A stretch of 64,000 nucleotides of DNA. Source: Salmonella enterica subsp. houtenae serovar Houten (GTDB lineage Bacteria > Pseudomonadota > Gammaproteobacteria > Enterobacterales > Enterobacteriaceae). The stretch covers positions 2,480,001-2,544,000 of the forward strand of contig LS483478.1 of the NCBI GenBank assembly GCA_900478215.1, given 5' to 3'. The first letter of the stretch is position 1. Each line of letters begins with the position of its first letter. Position numbers and translations under genes: made by a program. Below, in pieces: positions 36,513-44,998 of the stretch. The notes beneath the pieces are model-generated. The model saw only the letters and a list, made by a program, of their open reading frames with translations, was not told the DNA's origin and made no database searches.

Positions 36513-37802
36513 ATGTCGGATGATAAATTTGACGCCATTGTGGTGGGCGCAGGCGTAGCAGGAACGGTCGCCGCGTATGTGATGGCGAAAGCGGGGCTGG
36601 ATGTGCTGGTTATTGAACGCGGAAACAACGCGGGCAGCAAAAATATGACCGGCGGACGGCTCTACGCCCACAGTATCGAAAGTATTATGCCGGGATTCGC
36701 CACGTCCGCGCCCATCGAACGCGTTGTGACGCGTGAAAAAATATCATTTTTAACAGAAGAAAGCGCCGTGACGCTCGATTTTCACCGCGAGCCGCCGGCT
36801 CCCCCTGCCCTGGCGTCGTACACTGTGTTACGCAACAAACTGGATCCGTGGTTAATGGCGCAGGCGGAACAGGCTGGCGTGCAGTTTATTCCGGGCGTAC
36901 GGGTTGATGCGCTGGTACGCGATGGCAATCGGGTCACTGGCGTTCAGGCCGGCGATGATATTCTGGACGCAAATATTGTGATTCTCGCGGACGGCGTGAA
37001 TTCCATGCTGGGCCGCTCGCTGGGGATGGTACCCGCCCCCGCTGCGCATCATTATGCCGTCGGCGTAAAAGAGCTCATTGGGCTTTCTCCGGCACTCATT
37101 GAAGAACGCTTTAACCTGGCGTCCCATGAAGGCGCCGCCTGGCTATTCGCTGGCGCGCCCTCCAACGGGCTCATGGGCGGCGGGTTTCTTTATACCAACC
37201 GCGACTCAATTTCACTGGGGCTGGTATGCGGTCTGGGTGACATTGCTCACGCGTCTAAAAGCATTCCGCAAATGCTAGAGGATTTTAAACAACATCCGGC
37301 GATACGCCCTTTAATTCAGGGGGGAACGCTGCTCGAATACTCCGCCCATATGGTGCCGGAAGGCGGTATGGCAATGGTGCCCGAACTGGCAAGCGATGGC
37401 GTGATGATTGTCGGCGACGCCGCCGGTCTTTGCCTGAACCTCGGCTATACCGTACGCGGCATGGATTTAGCCATGGCGTCTGCGCAAGCTGCCGCTCAAA
37501 CCGCCATTGACGCTAAAGCGCGACAAGATTTTTCCGCCGCAAGTCTTGCCGGGTACAAACACGCACTGGAGAAAAACGGCGTGTTACGGGACATGCGGCA
37601 TTTCCGCAAGCTCCCGGCATTAATGGAAAATCCACGACTTTTTACCGAGTACCCGCGTATGGCGACAAACATTATGGGTGATCTGTTCACCGTCAATGGC
37701 GGCCCCATTCCACCTCTGCGCAAAACTATCCTGTCGCATGCAAAAAAAATTGGGCTGATGAATTTATTAAAAGACGGCATAAAGGGAGCAACGGCGTTAT
37801 GA
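36513..37802 (+). CDS. ydiS: ETF-quinone oxidoreductase-like flavoprotein YdiS
   Basis: A 429-residue FixC-type flavoprotein. It has the dinucleotide motif VVGAGVAGTVAAYVMA, a second FAD segment (LADGVNSMLG) and VGDAAGLCLNLGYTVRGMDLAM. It is predicted to pass electrons from YdiQR to the quinone pool, or to YdiT. Its stop overlaps the ydiT start by 4 bases (ATGA). Confidence 0.92.
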   Translation: MSDDKFDAIVVGAGVAGTVAAYVMAKAGLDVLVIERGNNAGSKNMTGGRLYAHSIESIMPGFATSAPIERVVTREKISFLTEESAVTLDFHREPPAPPALASYTVLRNKLDPWLMAQAEQAGVQFIPGVRVDALVRDGNRVTGVQAGDDILDANIVILADGVNSMLGRSLGMVPAPAAHHYAVGVKELIGLSPALIEERFNLASHEGAAWLFAGAPSNGLMGGGFLYTNRDSISLGLVCGLGDIAHASKSIPQMLEDFKQHPAIRPLIQGGTLLEYSAHMVPEGGMAMVPELASDGVMIVGDAAGLCLNLGYTVRGMDLAMASAQAAAQTAIDAKARQDFSAASLAGYKHALEKNGVLRDMRHFRKLPALMENPRLFTEYPRMATNIMGDLFTVNGGPIPPLRKTILSHAKKIGLMNLLKDGIKGATAL

Positions 37803-38092
37803 GTTCGGACAATATCGTGAATGTTGACGTCAAACTGGGCGTAAATAAATTTTACGTGGATGAAGGGCACCCACATATCATTTTACGCGCTCATCCGGAC
37901 ATGCAGGAGTTCAGTAAATTAATGAAAGCCTGCCCCGCCGGGCTCTATAAGCAGGACGATGCGGGAAATATTCATTTTGACTCTGCGGGCTGCCTGGAGT
38001 GCGGCACCTGCAGAGTACTCTGCGGCAATACTCTCCTCGAAAAATGGGAATATCCGGCGGGGACGTTCGGCGTTGAATTTCGCTTCGGCTGA
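37799..38092 (+). CDS. ydiT: Ferredoxin-like protein YdiT
   Basis: A 97-residue FixX-type ferredoxin with CLECGTCRVLCG near the C-terminus and an upstream Cys in KACPAGLY. It works with YdiS in electron transfer. Translation is coupled to ydiS. Confidence 0.92.
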   Translation: MSSDNIVNVDVKLGVNKFYVDEGHPHIILRAHPDMQEFSKLMKACPAGLYKQDDAGNIHFDSAGCLECGTCRVLCGNTLLEKWEYPAGTFGVEFRFG

Positions 38093-38101
38093 TCCTCAGA
38101 C

Positions 38102-38139
38102 ACGCCGGATAACGACACTAATGTGTCTTATCCGGTTAG
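38102..38139. repeat. REP-like hairpin between ydiT and fadK
   Basis: CGCCGGATAA then CGACACTAATGTGT then CTTATCCGG forms a stem of the palindromic-unit type, 10 bases past the ydiT stop and before the fadK ribosome-binding site. It may reduce read-through or set differing mRNA levels inside the operon. Confidence 0.6.
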
Positions 38140-38182
38140 CGACCCGGAGATTACGCTATTTGGATTTATAGAGAACAAGTCA

Positions 38183-39823
38183 ATGAGTGTCACATTAACG
38201 TTTAACGCCGCACGCCGGAAAACCTATCGCGAGCTGGGCTACTGGGGCGATGCTTCACTGGGCGATTACTGGCGGCAAACCGCACGCGCCGTACCCGATA
38301 AAATCGCTGTGGTTGATAATCATGGCGCATCCTGGACCTATGCTGCGCTCGATAGCGCGGCGAGCCGCCTGGCAAACTGGTTATTATCCCAGGGAATTCA
38401 ACCGGGCGATCGCGTCGCCTTTCAGCTTCCGGGCTGGTGTGAGTTTACCCTCATTTATCTGGCTTGCCTGAAAACAGGCGCGGTATCCGTCCCGTTGCTT
38501 CCCGCCTGGCGAGAGGCGGAGCTGGTTTGGGTGCTGAACAAATGCCAGGCAAAAATTTTCTTCGCGCCTACCATATTCAAACAGAATCGTCCGATCGATC
38601 TTATCCTTCCGCTACAAAATCAGCTACATCATCTGACGCAGATTGTCGGCGTGGATAAACTGGCTCCTGCCACCACAGCGCTCGCGCTCAGTGAAATCAT
38701 CGACAGCAGCGAACCGCTGCATTCAGGGATGACTATTCATGGCGATGAACTGGCGGCAGTCCTGTTTACCTCCGGTACGGAAGGCATACCGAAAGGGGTA
38801 ATGTTGACCCACAATAATATTCTTGCCAGCGAACGAGCGTATTGCGCGCGCCTGAATTTAACCTGGCAGGATGTTTTCCTGATGCCTGCGCCGTTAGGTC
38901 ACGCCACGGGATTTTTGCACGGCGTAACTGCGCCCTTTTTGATCGGCGCACGAAGCGTGTTACTGGACATCTTTACACCAAAAGCCTGTCTTGCCTTATT
39001 AGAACAGCAACGCTGTACCTGTCTGTCCGGCGCTACGCCGTTTATTTACGATCTGCTTTGCGCCGTTGAGCAGCAGCCTGCCGATCTCTCCTCGCTGCGA
39101 TTCTTCTTATGCGGCGGCACAACCATTCCCAAAAAGGTCGCCCGAGACTGCCAGCAGCGCGGTATCAAGTTATTGAGTATTTACGGCTCAACGGAAAGTT
39201 CTCCGCATTCGATGGTTAATCTGGATGATTCAATTTCACGCATGATGAATACCGATGGCTATGGCGCCGCCGGAGTAGAAATTAAAATCGTGGATGAAGC
39301 GCGTAATACGCTTCCAGCAGGCATCGAAGGCGAAGAGGCCTCACGCGGCCCGAACGTCTTTATGGGATATCTGGACGAGCCGGAACTCACCGCCCGTGCT
39401 TTGGATAAAGAGGGCTGGTATTACAGCGGCGACCTCTGCCGCATGGATGAAGACGGTTATATAAAAATTACCGGTCGCAAAAAAGATATTATCGTACGCG
39501 GAGGTGAAAATATCAGCAGTCGCGAAGTCGAAGATATTTTGCTGCAACACCCTCAAATACACGACGCCTGCGTCGTTGCTATGCCTGATGAGCGCTTAGG
39601 CGAGCGCTCATGCGCCTATGTGGTCTTAAAGCCGCCACACCTTTCGCTGTCTTTGGAAGAGGTGGTCGCTTTTTTCAGCCGGAAACGGGTAGCGAAGTAT
39701 AAATATCCGGAACGGGTCGTCATCGTGGAAAAACTGCCCAGAACCGCCTCTGGCAAAGTTCAGAAGTTTTTGTTACGACAGGATATTCTTCAGCGACTGC
39801 GCCAGGAGTATCGCGAGAGATAA
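38183..39823 (+). CDS. fadK: Short-chain acyl-CoA synthetase FadK (YdiD)
   Basis: A 546-residue AMP-forming acyl-CoA synthetase (ANL family). The ATP loop is LFTSGTEGIPKGV, with GSTESSPH, YSGDLCRMDEDGYIKITGRKKDIIVRGGENIS and catalytic Lys in PRTASGKVQKF. In E. coli FadK activates medium/short-chain fatty acids for anaerobic beta-oxidation. It is the last gene of ydiQRST-fadK. The start (MSVTLTFN) lies within a few residues of that of the E. coli protein. Confidence 0.93.
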   Translation: MSVTLTFNAARRKTYRELGYWGDASLGDYWRQTARAVPDKIAVVDNHGASWTYAALDSAASRLANWLLSQGIQPGDRVAFQLPGWCEFTLIYLACLKTGAVSVPLLPAWREAELVWVLNKCQAKIFFAPTIFKQNRPIDLILPLQNQLHHLTQIVGVDKLAPATTALALSEIIDSSEPLHSGMTIHGDELAAVLFTSGTEGIPKGVMLTHNNILASERAYCARLNLTWQDVFLMPAPLGHATGFLHGVTAPFLIGARSVLLDIFTPKACLALLEQQRCTCLSGATPFIYDLLCAVEQQPADLSSLRFFLCGGTTIPKKVARDCQQRGIKLLSIYGSTESSPHSMVNLDDSISRMMNTDGYGAAGVEIKIVDEARNTLPAGIEGEEASRGPNVFMGYLDEPELTARALDKEGWYYSGDLCRMDEDGYIKITGRKKDIIVRGGENISSREVEDILLQHPQIHDACVVAMPDERLGERSCAYVVLKPPHLSLSLEEVVAFFSRKRVAKYKYPERVVIVEKLPRTASGKVQKFLLRQDILQRLRQEYRER

Positions 39824-39825
39824 AC

Positions 39826-39859
39826 TGCCGGATGGCGGCGATAACGCCGCCATCCGGCA
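39826..39859. repeat. Perfect REP hairpin between fadK and ppsA
   Basis: TGCCGGATGGCGGCG and CGCCGCCATCCGGCA are perfect 15-bp inverted copies around a 4-base loop (ATAA). It lies 2 bases after the fadK stop and 5 bases before the ppsA stop, so it can act as a bidirectional transcript end. Confidence 0.88.
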
Positions 39860-39864
39860 TCACA

Positions 39865-42243
39865 CTATTTTTTCAGTTCCGCCAGACTTAACCACGTCTG
39901 AACCACGGTATCCGGGTTCAGCGACAGGCTGTCGATTCCCTCTTCCATCAGCCAGGCGGCGAAGTCTTCATGGTCAGACGGCCCCTGACCGCAAATTCCA
40001 ACATATTTGCCCTGTTTTTTCGCCGCGCGGATCGCCATCGACAACAGCGCTTTCACCGCGTCATTACGTTCGTCAAACAGTTCGGAAACTACGCCGGAAT
40101 CGCGATCCAGCCCCAACGCCAGCTGTGTCATGTCGTTAGAACCGATAGAGAATCCGTCGAAATAGTCGAGGAACTGTTCAGCCAGCAAGGCGTTGGACGG
40201 AATCTCGCACATCATGATGATCTTCAACCCATTCTCGCCGCGTTTGAGCCCCTGGCGCGCCAGCTCTTTGACGACCGCTTTCGCCTGGTCGACCGTCCGC
40301 ACAAACGGGATCATGATCTCGACATTGGTGAGCCCCATATCGTTGCGCACGCGTTTCACCGCTTCGCATTCCAGCGCGAAGCAATCGCGGAAACTTTCCG
40401 CGACGTAGCGACCCGCGCCGCGGAAGCCCAGCATTGGATTTTCCTCATGCGGCTCATAGCGCTCGCCGCCGACCAGGTTGGCGTATTCGTTGGACTTAAA
40501 GTCGGACAGACGAACAATGACGCGTTTCGGATAGAAGGCCGCGCCTAACGTTGCGATACCTTCCGTCAGCCGCCCAACGTAAAATTCACGCGGCGAGTCA
40601 AACCCCTTCATCATCTCGCGAATGTCGTTTTGCAGCGCGGCGTCCTGGTCGTCAAACTCCAGCAACGCGCGCGGATGAACGCCAATCATACGGTTAATGA
40701 TAAATTCCAGCCGCGCGAGGCCTACGCCTTCATTTGGCAGGCAAGCAAAGTCAAATGCCCTGTCCGGGTTGCCGACGTTCATCATTACCTTCAGCGGTAG
40801 CTCTGGCATGGTATCTACGCTGGAGCTTTTTACGCTGAAATCCAACATGTCGGCGTAAACATAACCGGTGTCGCCTTCCGCGCAGGAGACGGTCACTTTT
40901 TCACCATCTTTCATGCGTTCGGTGGCGTCGCCGCAGCCGACTACCGCCGGAATACCCAATTCACGGGCAATAATTGCCGCGTGGCAGGTTCTCCCGCCGC
41001 GGTTAGTGACAATCGCCGCTGCTTTTTTCATGATCGGTTCCCAGTCCGGGTCGGTCATGTCAGTGACAAGCACATCACCAGGCTCAATACGGTTCATTTC
41101 GCCGATATCATGAATAACTTTCACTGTACCCGCGCCGATACGATGACCAATGGCGCGACCTTCGGCAATGATTTTCCCCTGCGCATGTAGCGTATAACGC
41201 TCCATTACCTGGCCACGAGAGCGCACGGTTTCCGGACGTGCCTGCACAATAAAGAGCTTACCGGTATGACCATCTTTCGCCCATTCGATATCCATCGGAC
41301 GGCCATAGTGTTGCTCAATCTGCACCGCTTGTTTCGCCAGTTCCTGGACTTCTTCGTTGGTGAGCGAGAAAATGTCGCGCTGTTCCTGCGGCACATCTTC
41401 AATCTTCACTTGCTTGCCGTGCTCCTGAGTGGCGGCATAAACCATGCGGATTTTTTTCGACCCCATGGTGCGCCGTACGATGGCCGGACGGCCTGCCGCC
41501 AGGGTTGGCTTATGGACATAAAATTCATCCGGGTTAACCGCGCCCTGCACCACCATTTCGCCCAGGCCCCATGCCGAGGTGATAAAGACCACCTGGTCAA
41601 AGCCGGATTCGGTATCGATAGAGAACATCACCCCTGACGAAGCGAGATCGGAACGAACCATCCGCTGCACGCCCGCGGAAAGCGCTACGCCGCGATGATC
41701 ATATCCCTGGTGAACGCGATAAGAGATGGCGCGATCGTTAAACAGAGAAGCAAATACGTGTTTCACTGCAACCAGTACCGCATCGAAGCCCTGAACGTTA
41801 AGAAACGTTTCCTGCTGGCCCGCAAACGAAGCATCTGGCATATCTTCCGCCGTAGCGGAGGAACGTACGGCAAAAGAGGCATTTTCATCATCCGACGAAA
41901 GCTGCGCATAGGCATCGCGGATGGCGTTTTCCAGCGTCGGCTGGAAAGGAGTGTCGATAATCCACTGGCGGATCTGCGCGCCCGCTTTCGCCAACTGAGA
42001 GACATCATCAATATCCGTCTTATCCAGCAGTTCATAAATGCGCTGGTTTACGCCGCTTTGATCCAAAAACTGGTTAAACGCATCGGCAGTGGTTGCAAAA
42101 CCATTCGGTACGGATACGCCCATGCCGGAAAGGTTAGTAATCATTTCACCCAGGGAGGCATTTTTGCCCCCAACTCTGTCTACATCATTCATGCCGAGTT
42201 GGTTATACCAAAGCACCAGCGGTGACGAGCCATTGTTGGACAT
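39865..42243 (-). CDS. ppsA: Phosphoenolpyruvate synthase
   Basis: A 792-residue gluconeogenic enzyme making PEP from pyruvate and ATP. It has the N-terminal ATP-grasp domain (DRVGGKNASLGEMI; FAVRSSATAEDMPDASFAGQ), the phosphohistidine domain (TNRGGRTCHAAIIARELGIPAVVG) and the C-terminal barrel (CEIPSNALLAEQFLDYFDGFSIGSNDMTQL). The start MSNNGSSPL matches the E. coli length; the ORF extends 14 codons further upstream. It is divergent from ppsR, which inactivates it. Confidence 0.97.
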   Translation of the reverse strand: MSNNGSSPLVLWYNQLGMNDVDRVGGKNASLGEMITNLSGMGVSVPNGFATTADAFNQFLDQSGVNQRIYELLDKTDIDDVSQLAKAGAQIRQWIIDTPFQPTLENAIRDAYAQLSSDDENASFAVRSSATAEDMPDASFAGQQETFLNVQGFDAVLVAVKHVFASLFNDRAISYRVHQGYDHRGVALSAGVQRMVRSDLASSGVMFSIDTESGFDQVVFITSAWGLGEMVVQGAVNPDEFYVHKPTLAAGRPAIVRRTMGSKKIRMVYAATQEHGKQVKIEDVPQEQRDIFSLTNEEVQELAKQAVQIEQHYGRPMDIEWAKDGHTGKLFIVQARPETVRSRGQVMERYTLHAQGKIIAEGRAIGHRIGAGTVKVIHDIGEMNRIEPGDVLVTDMTDPDWEPIMKKAAAIVTNRGGRTCHAAIIARELGIPAVVGCGDATERMKDGEKVTVSCAEGDTGYVYADMLDFSVKSSSVDTMPELPLKVMMNVGNPDRAFDFACLPNEGVGLARLEFIINRMIGVHPRALLEFDDQDAALQNDIREMMKGFDSPREFYVGRLTEGIATLGAAFYPKRVIVRLSDFKSNEYANLVGGERYEPHEENPMLGFRGAGRYVAESFRDCFALECEAVKRVRNDMGLTNVEIMIPFVRTVDQAKAVVKELARQGLKRGENGLKIIMMCEIPSNALLAEQFLDYFDGFSIGSNDMTQLALGLDRDSGVVSELFDERNDAVKALLSMAIRAAKKQGKYVGICGQGPSDHEDFAAWLMEEGIDSLSLNPDTVVQTWLSLAELKK

Positions 42244-42330
42244 CGAACAATCCTTTTGTGATAAATGAACGAGTTTAAGAAACACATAATTGCGTATTTA
42301 TCCTGGCATACTTAAACCCGCGAAAAAAAC

Positions 42331-42346
42331 GGTGAATCGTTCAAGC
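42331..42346 (-). promoter_or_regulatory. Cra (FruR) site of ppsA
   Basis: GGTGAATCGTTCAAGC matches the Cra operator upstream of E. coli ppsA, where Cra activates transcription. It lies about 90 bases before the ppsA ATG, in the 336-base divergent region between ppsA and ppsR. Nothing else is recognised in that region. Confidence 0.75.
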
Positions 42347-42579
42347 AAATTTATTTTTTCATTTTTTCAGATTGTTTACGTATTTGCGCAAACCCGCGCA
42401 TAGCGCGGCATTCCCTTAATAACCCTCGGTATAAACTGCGTTTCCAGGAAATGAAACACACTTTTCAGTAATTATAAAAAGCACCTGTCATTTTATAAAA
42501 TAAGCGACAAGTTATACGTTTCCCGTTACTTTTAATTTATGCTTTCAGATAATTATGTTTACTCTTCAGGATGAACAGA

Positions 42580-43413
42580 ATGGATAATGTTGTTGATCGC
42601 CATGTTTTCTATATTTCTGATGGTACCGCCATCACCGCCGAGGTCCTGGGTCACGCGGTTATGTCGCAGTTTCCGGTGACGATCAGCAGCATCACGCTGC
42701 CATTCGTGGAAAACGAAAGTCGCGCCCGCGCCGTCAAAGACCAAATTGACGCCATTTATCAGCAAACCGGCGTTCGCCCGCTGGTGTTTTACTCTATTGT
42801 TTTACCTGAAATTCGCGCCATCATCTTACAGAGCGAAGGTTTCTGCCAGGATATCGTCCAGGCGCTGGTGGCACCGCTTCAGCAAGAGATGAAACTGGAT
42901 CCGACGCCGATCGCTCATCGTACTCATGGGCTTAATCCGGGTAACCTGAACAAGTATGACGCCCGTATTGCCGCTATCGATTATACCCTGGCGCATGATG
43001 ATGGCATTTCGTTGCGCAATCTCGATCAGGCCCAGGTCATTTTACTTGGCGTGTCGCGCTGTGGAAAAACGCCCACCAGCCTTTATCTGGCGATGCAATT
43101 TGGTATTCGCGCGGCTAACTACCCTTTCATCGCCGATGATATGGATAATTTGACGCTGCCAACATCGTTAAAACCGCTACAACATAAACTGTTCGGCCTG
43201 ACGATTGACCCTGAACGCCTGGCGGCTATTCGCGAAGAACGCCGTGAAAACAGTCGCTATGCCTCGTTGCGTCAGTGCCGCATGGAAGTGGCGGAGGTCG
43301 AAGCGCTGTATCGTAAGAATCAGATCCCCTGCCTGAACAGCACCAATTATTCCGTTGAAGAGATAGCCACCAAGATTCTCGACATTATGGGGCTTAACCG
43401 CAGAATGTACTAA
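42580..43413 (+). CDS. ppsR: PEP synthase regulatory protein PpsR (YdiA)
   Basis: A 277-residue DUF299 protein: a bifunctional kinase and pyrophosphorylase that inactivates PpsA by ADP-dependent threonine phosphorylation and reactivates it with phosphate. It has a P-loop-like [15 protein letters not shown] and an N-terminal [15 protein letters not shown]. The start at 42580 has a CAGGA ribosome-binding site and gives the E. coli length; an ATG three codons upstream is the alternative. Confidence 0.95.
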
Positions 43414-43424
43414 CAAACTAGTTC
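43407..43424 (+). promoter_or_regulatory. trp operator of aroH
   Basis: GTACTAACAAACTAGTTC resembles the TrpR palindrome GTACTAGTT-AACTAGTAC and sits where the aroH operator lies in E. coli. It starts inside the last codons of ppsR. A -10-like TACCAT follows near 43442-43447. TrpR with tryptophan represses aroH from here. Confidence 0.78.
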
Positions 43425-43568
43425 AATGGGTTGATTTTTGTTACCATGCCGTTCTGCCTGCGAGGTGTGACACGCCTCGCACTTGAAATCAGCAGGGATT
43501 GGTTTATCGTGATGCCCATCACTTCCCGGTAGTCCTGCCGTTGAAGCAACACATTTCTGAGACTTGTA

Positions 43569-44615
43569 ATGAACAGAACCGACGAACTCCGTACTGCGCG
43601 TATCGACAGCCTGGTAACACCGACCGAACTCGCGCAGCGGTATCCTGTATCGTCCTCCGTCGCCAGTCACGTTACCGACTCCCGACGCCGGATAGAAAAA
43701 ATTTTAAATGGTGAAGATTCACGGCTACTGGTCGTCATTGGCCCTTGTTCGATTCACGATCTGAACGCTGCCATGGAATACGCGACGCAGCTCCAGGCAC
43801 AACGCCAGAAGCATCAGGCGCGTCTGGAAATCGTCATGCGCACCTATTTTGAAAAACCGCGCACCGTCGTGGGATGGAAAGGCCTGATTTCCGATCCCGA
43901 CTTGAATGGAAGTTACCGCGTCAATCATGGGCTTGAACTGGCGCGTCGCTTGCTATTACAGGTGAACGAACTGGGGGTACCGACCGCCACAGAATTTCTT
44001 GATATGGTCACCGGCCAGTTTATTGCCGATCTGATCAGTTGGGGAGCGATTGGCGCGCGTACCACCGAAAGCCAGATCCATCGGGAAATGGCCTCTGCGC
44101 TCTCTTGCCCGGTCGGCTTTAAAAATGGTACGGATGGCAATACTCGCATTGCCGTTGACGCCATTCGCGCCTCCCGCGCCAGCCATATGTTTCTCTCGCC
44201 GGATAAAGACGGACAGATGACCATCTACCAAACGAGTGGCAACCCGTATGGGCACATCATCATGCGCGGCGGTAAAAAACCGAACTACCACGCTGAAGAT
44301 ATTGCCGCCGCCTGCGATACGTTGCATGAATTTGATCTGCCGGAACATCTGGTCGTCGACTTCAGCCACGGCAACTGTCAAAAACAACATCGCCGCCAGT
44401 TGGATGTATGTGATGATATTTGCCAGCAGATTCGTAATGGCTCCACGGCGATTGCCGGGATTATGGCAGAGAGTTTTTTGCGGGAAGGCACGCAAAAAAT
44501 TATCAGCGGTCAACCATTGGTCTATGGTCAGTCCATTACCGATCCCTGCCTGAACTGGGAAGATACGGAAGTTCTGTTGGAAAAACTCGCCGCGGCGGTA
44601 GACAGCCGCTTTTAA
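43569..44615 (+). CDS. aroH: DAHP synthase, Trp-sensitive
   Basis: A 348-residue enzyme joining PEP and erythrose 4-phosphate, the first step of aromatic synthesis. Signature segments are VIGPCSIHD, MRTYFEKPRTVVGWKGL, GARTTESQIHREMASALSCPVGFKNGT and VDFSHGNCQK. It is one of three isozymes; this one is inhibited by tryptophan and repressed by TrpR. Confidence 0.96.
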   Translation: MNRTDELRTARIDSLVTPTELAQRYPVSSSVASHVTDSRRRIEKILNGEDSRLLVVIGPCSIHDLNAAMEYATQLQAQRQKHQARLEIVMRTYFEKPRTVVGWKGLISDPDLNGSYRVNHGLELARRLLLQVNELGVPTATEFLDMVTGQFIADLISWGAIGARTTESQIHREMASALSCPVGFKNGTDGNTRIAVDAIRASRASHMFLSPDKDGQMTIYQTSGNPYGHIIMRGGKKPNYHAEDIAAACDTLHEFDLPEHLVVDFSHGNCQKQHRRQLDVCDDICQQIRNGSTAIAGIMAESFLREGTQKIISGQPLVYGQSITDPCLNWEDTEVLLEKLAAAVDSRF

Positions 44616-44621
44616 TACCTC

Positions 44622-44648
44622 GCCCATCCTGCCGGGATGGGCATTTCT
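44622..44648 (+). terminator. Terminator of aroH
   Basis: GCCCATCC / GGATGGGC form an 8-bp stem with a 5-base loop, followed by ATTTCTT, 6 bases past the aroH stop. Confidence 0.75.
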
Positions 44649-44730
44649 TCGACACTTTGCCCGCCCTTTTCTCTATGCGTGCGTACATCACTCCACAGAA
44701 TTAGCACTTGCTGTTATTGCATTAATTATT

Positions 44731-44749
44731 GATAATAATAATCATTGTG
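44731..44749 (+). promoter_or_regulatory. Fur box of ydiE
   Basis: GATAATAATAATCATTGTG agrees with the Fur consensus GATAATGATAATCATTATC at 16 of 19 positions and lies 31 bases before the ydiE ATG. A second partly matching block (TGATTATTAATAAATATC) follows. Confidence 0.78.
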
Positions 44750-44780
44750 AGTTTGATTATTAATAAATATCATATCGCGT

Positions 44781-44963
44781 ATGGATAACACCGAGTTGCC
44801 TCATCCTAAGGAAATAGACAATGAAACGCTTCTTCCTGCCGCTGAACGGCGTGTCAACAGTCAGGCGCTATTAGGTCCGGACGGCAAAGTCATTATCGAT
44901 CACAACGGTCAGGAGTATCTGTTGCGCAAAACTCAGGCCGGCAAGCTACTGTTAACCAAATAG
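44781..44963 (+). CDS. ydiE: HemP/YdiE family protein
   Basis: A 60-residue HemP-family protein with the typical C-terminal half (QALLGPDGKVIIDHNGQEYLLRKTQAGKLLLTK). HemP relatives accompany haem uptake genes and in some bacteria regulate them; here it stands alone. The Fur box upstream fits iron control. Role in this organism is not known. Confidence 0.9.
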   Translation: MDNTELPHPKEIDNETLLPAAERRVNSQALLGPDGKVIIDHNGQEYLLRKTQAGKLLLTK

Positions 44964-44969
44964 CGCTCC

Positions 44970-44993
44970 CGCCAGCAGACTATTCTGCTGGCG
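44970..44993. terminator. Bidirectional hairpin between ydiE and selO
   Basis: CGCCAGCAGA / TCTGCTGGCG form a perfect 10-bp stem with a CTAT loop, lying between the convergent ends of ydiE and selO. No U-tract on either side. Confidence 0.65.
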
Positions 44994-44998
44994 TCAGG

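Noticed and set aside
41695..42225. 176-codon ORF antisense to ppsA
   Set aside because: Entirely inside ppsA with no domain; shadow frame.
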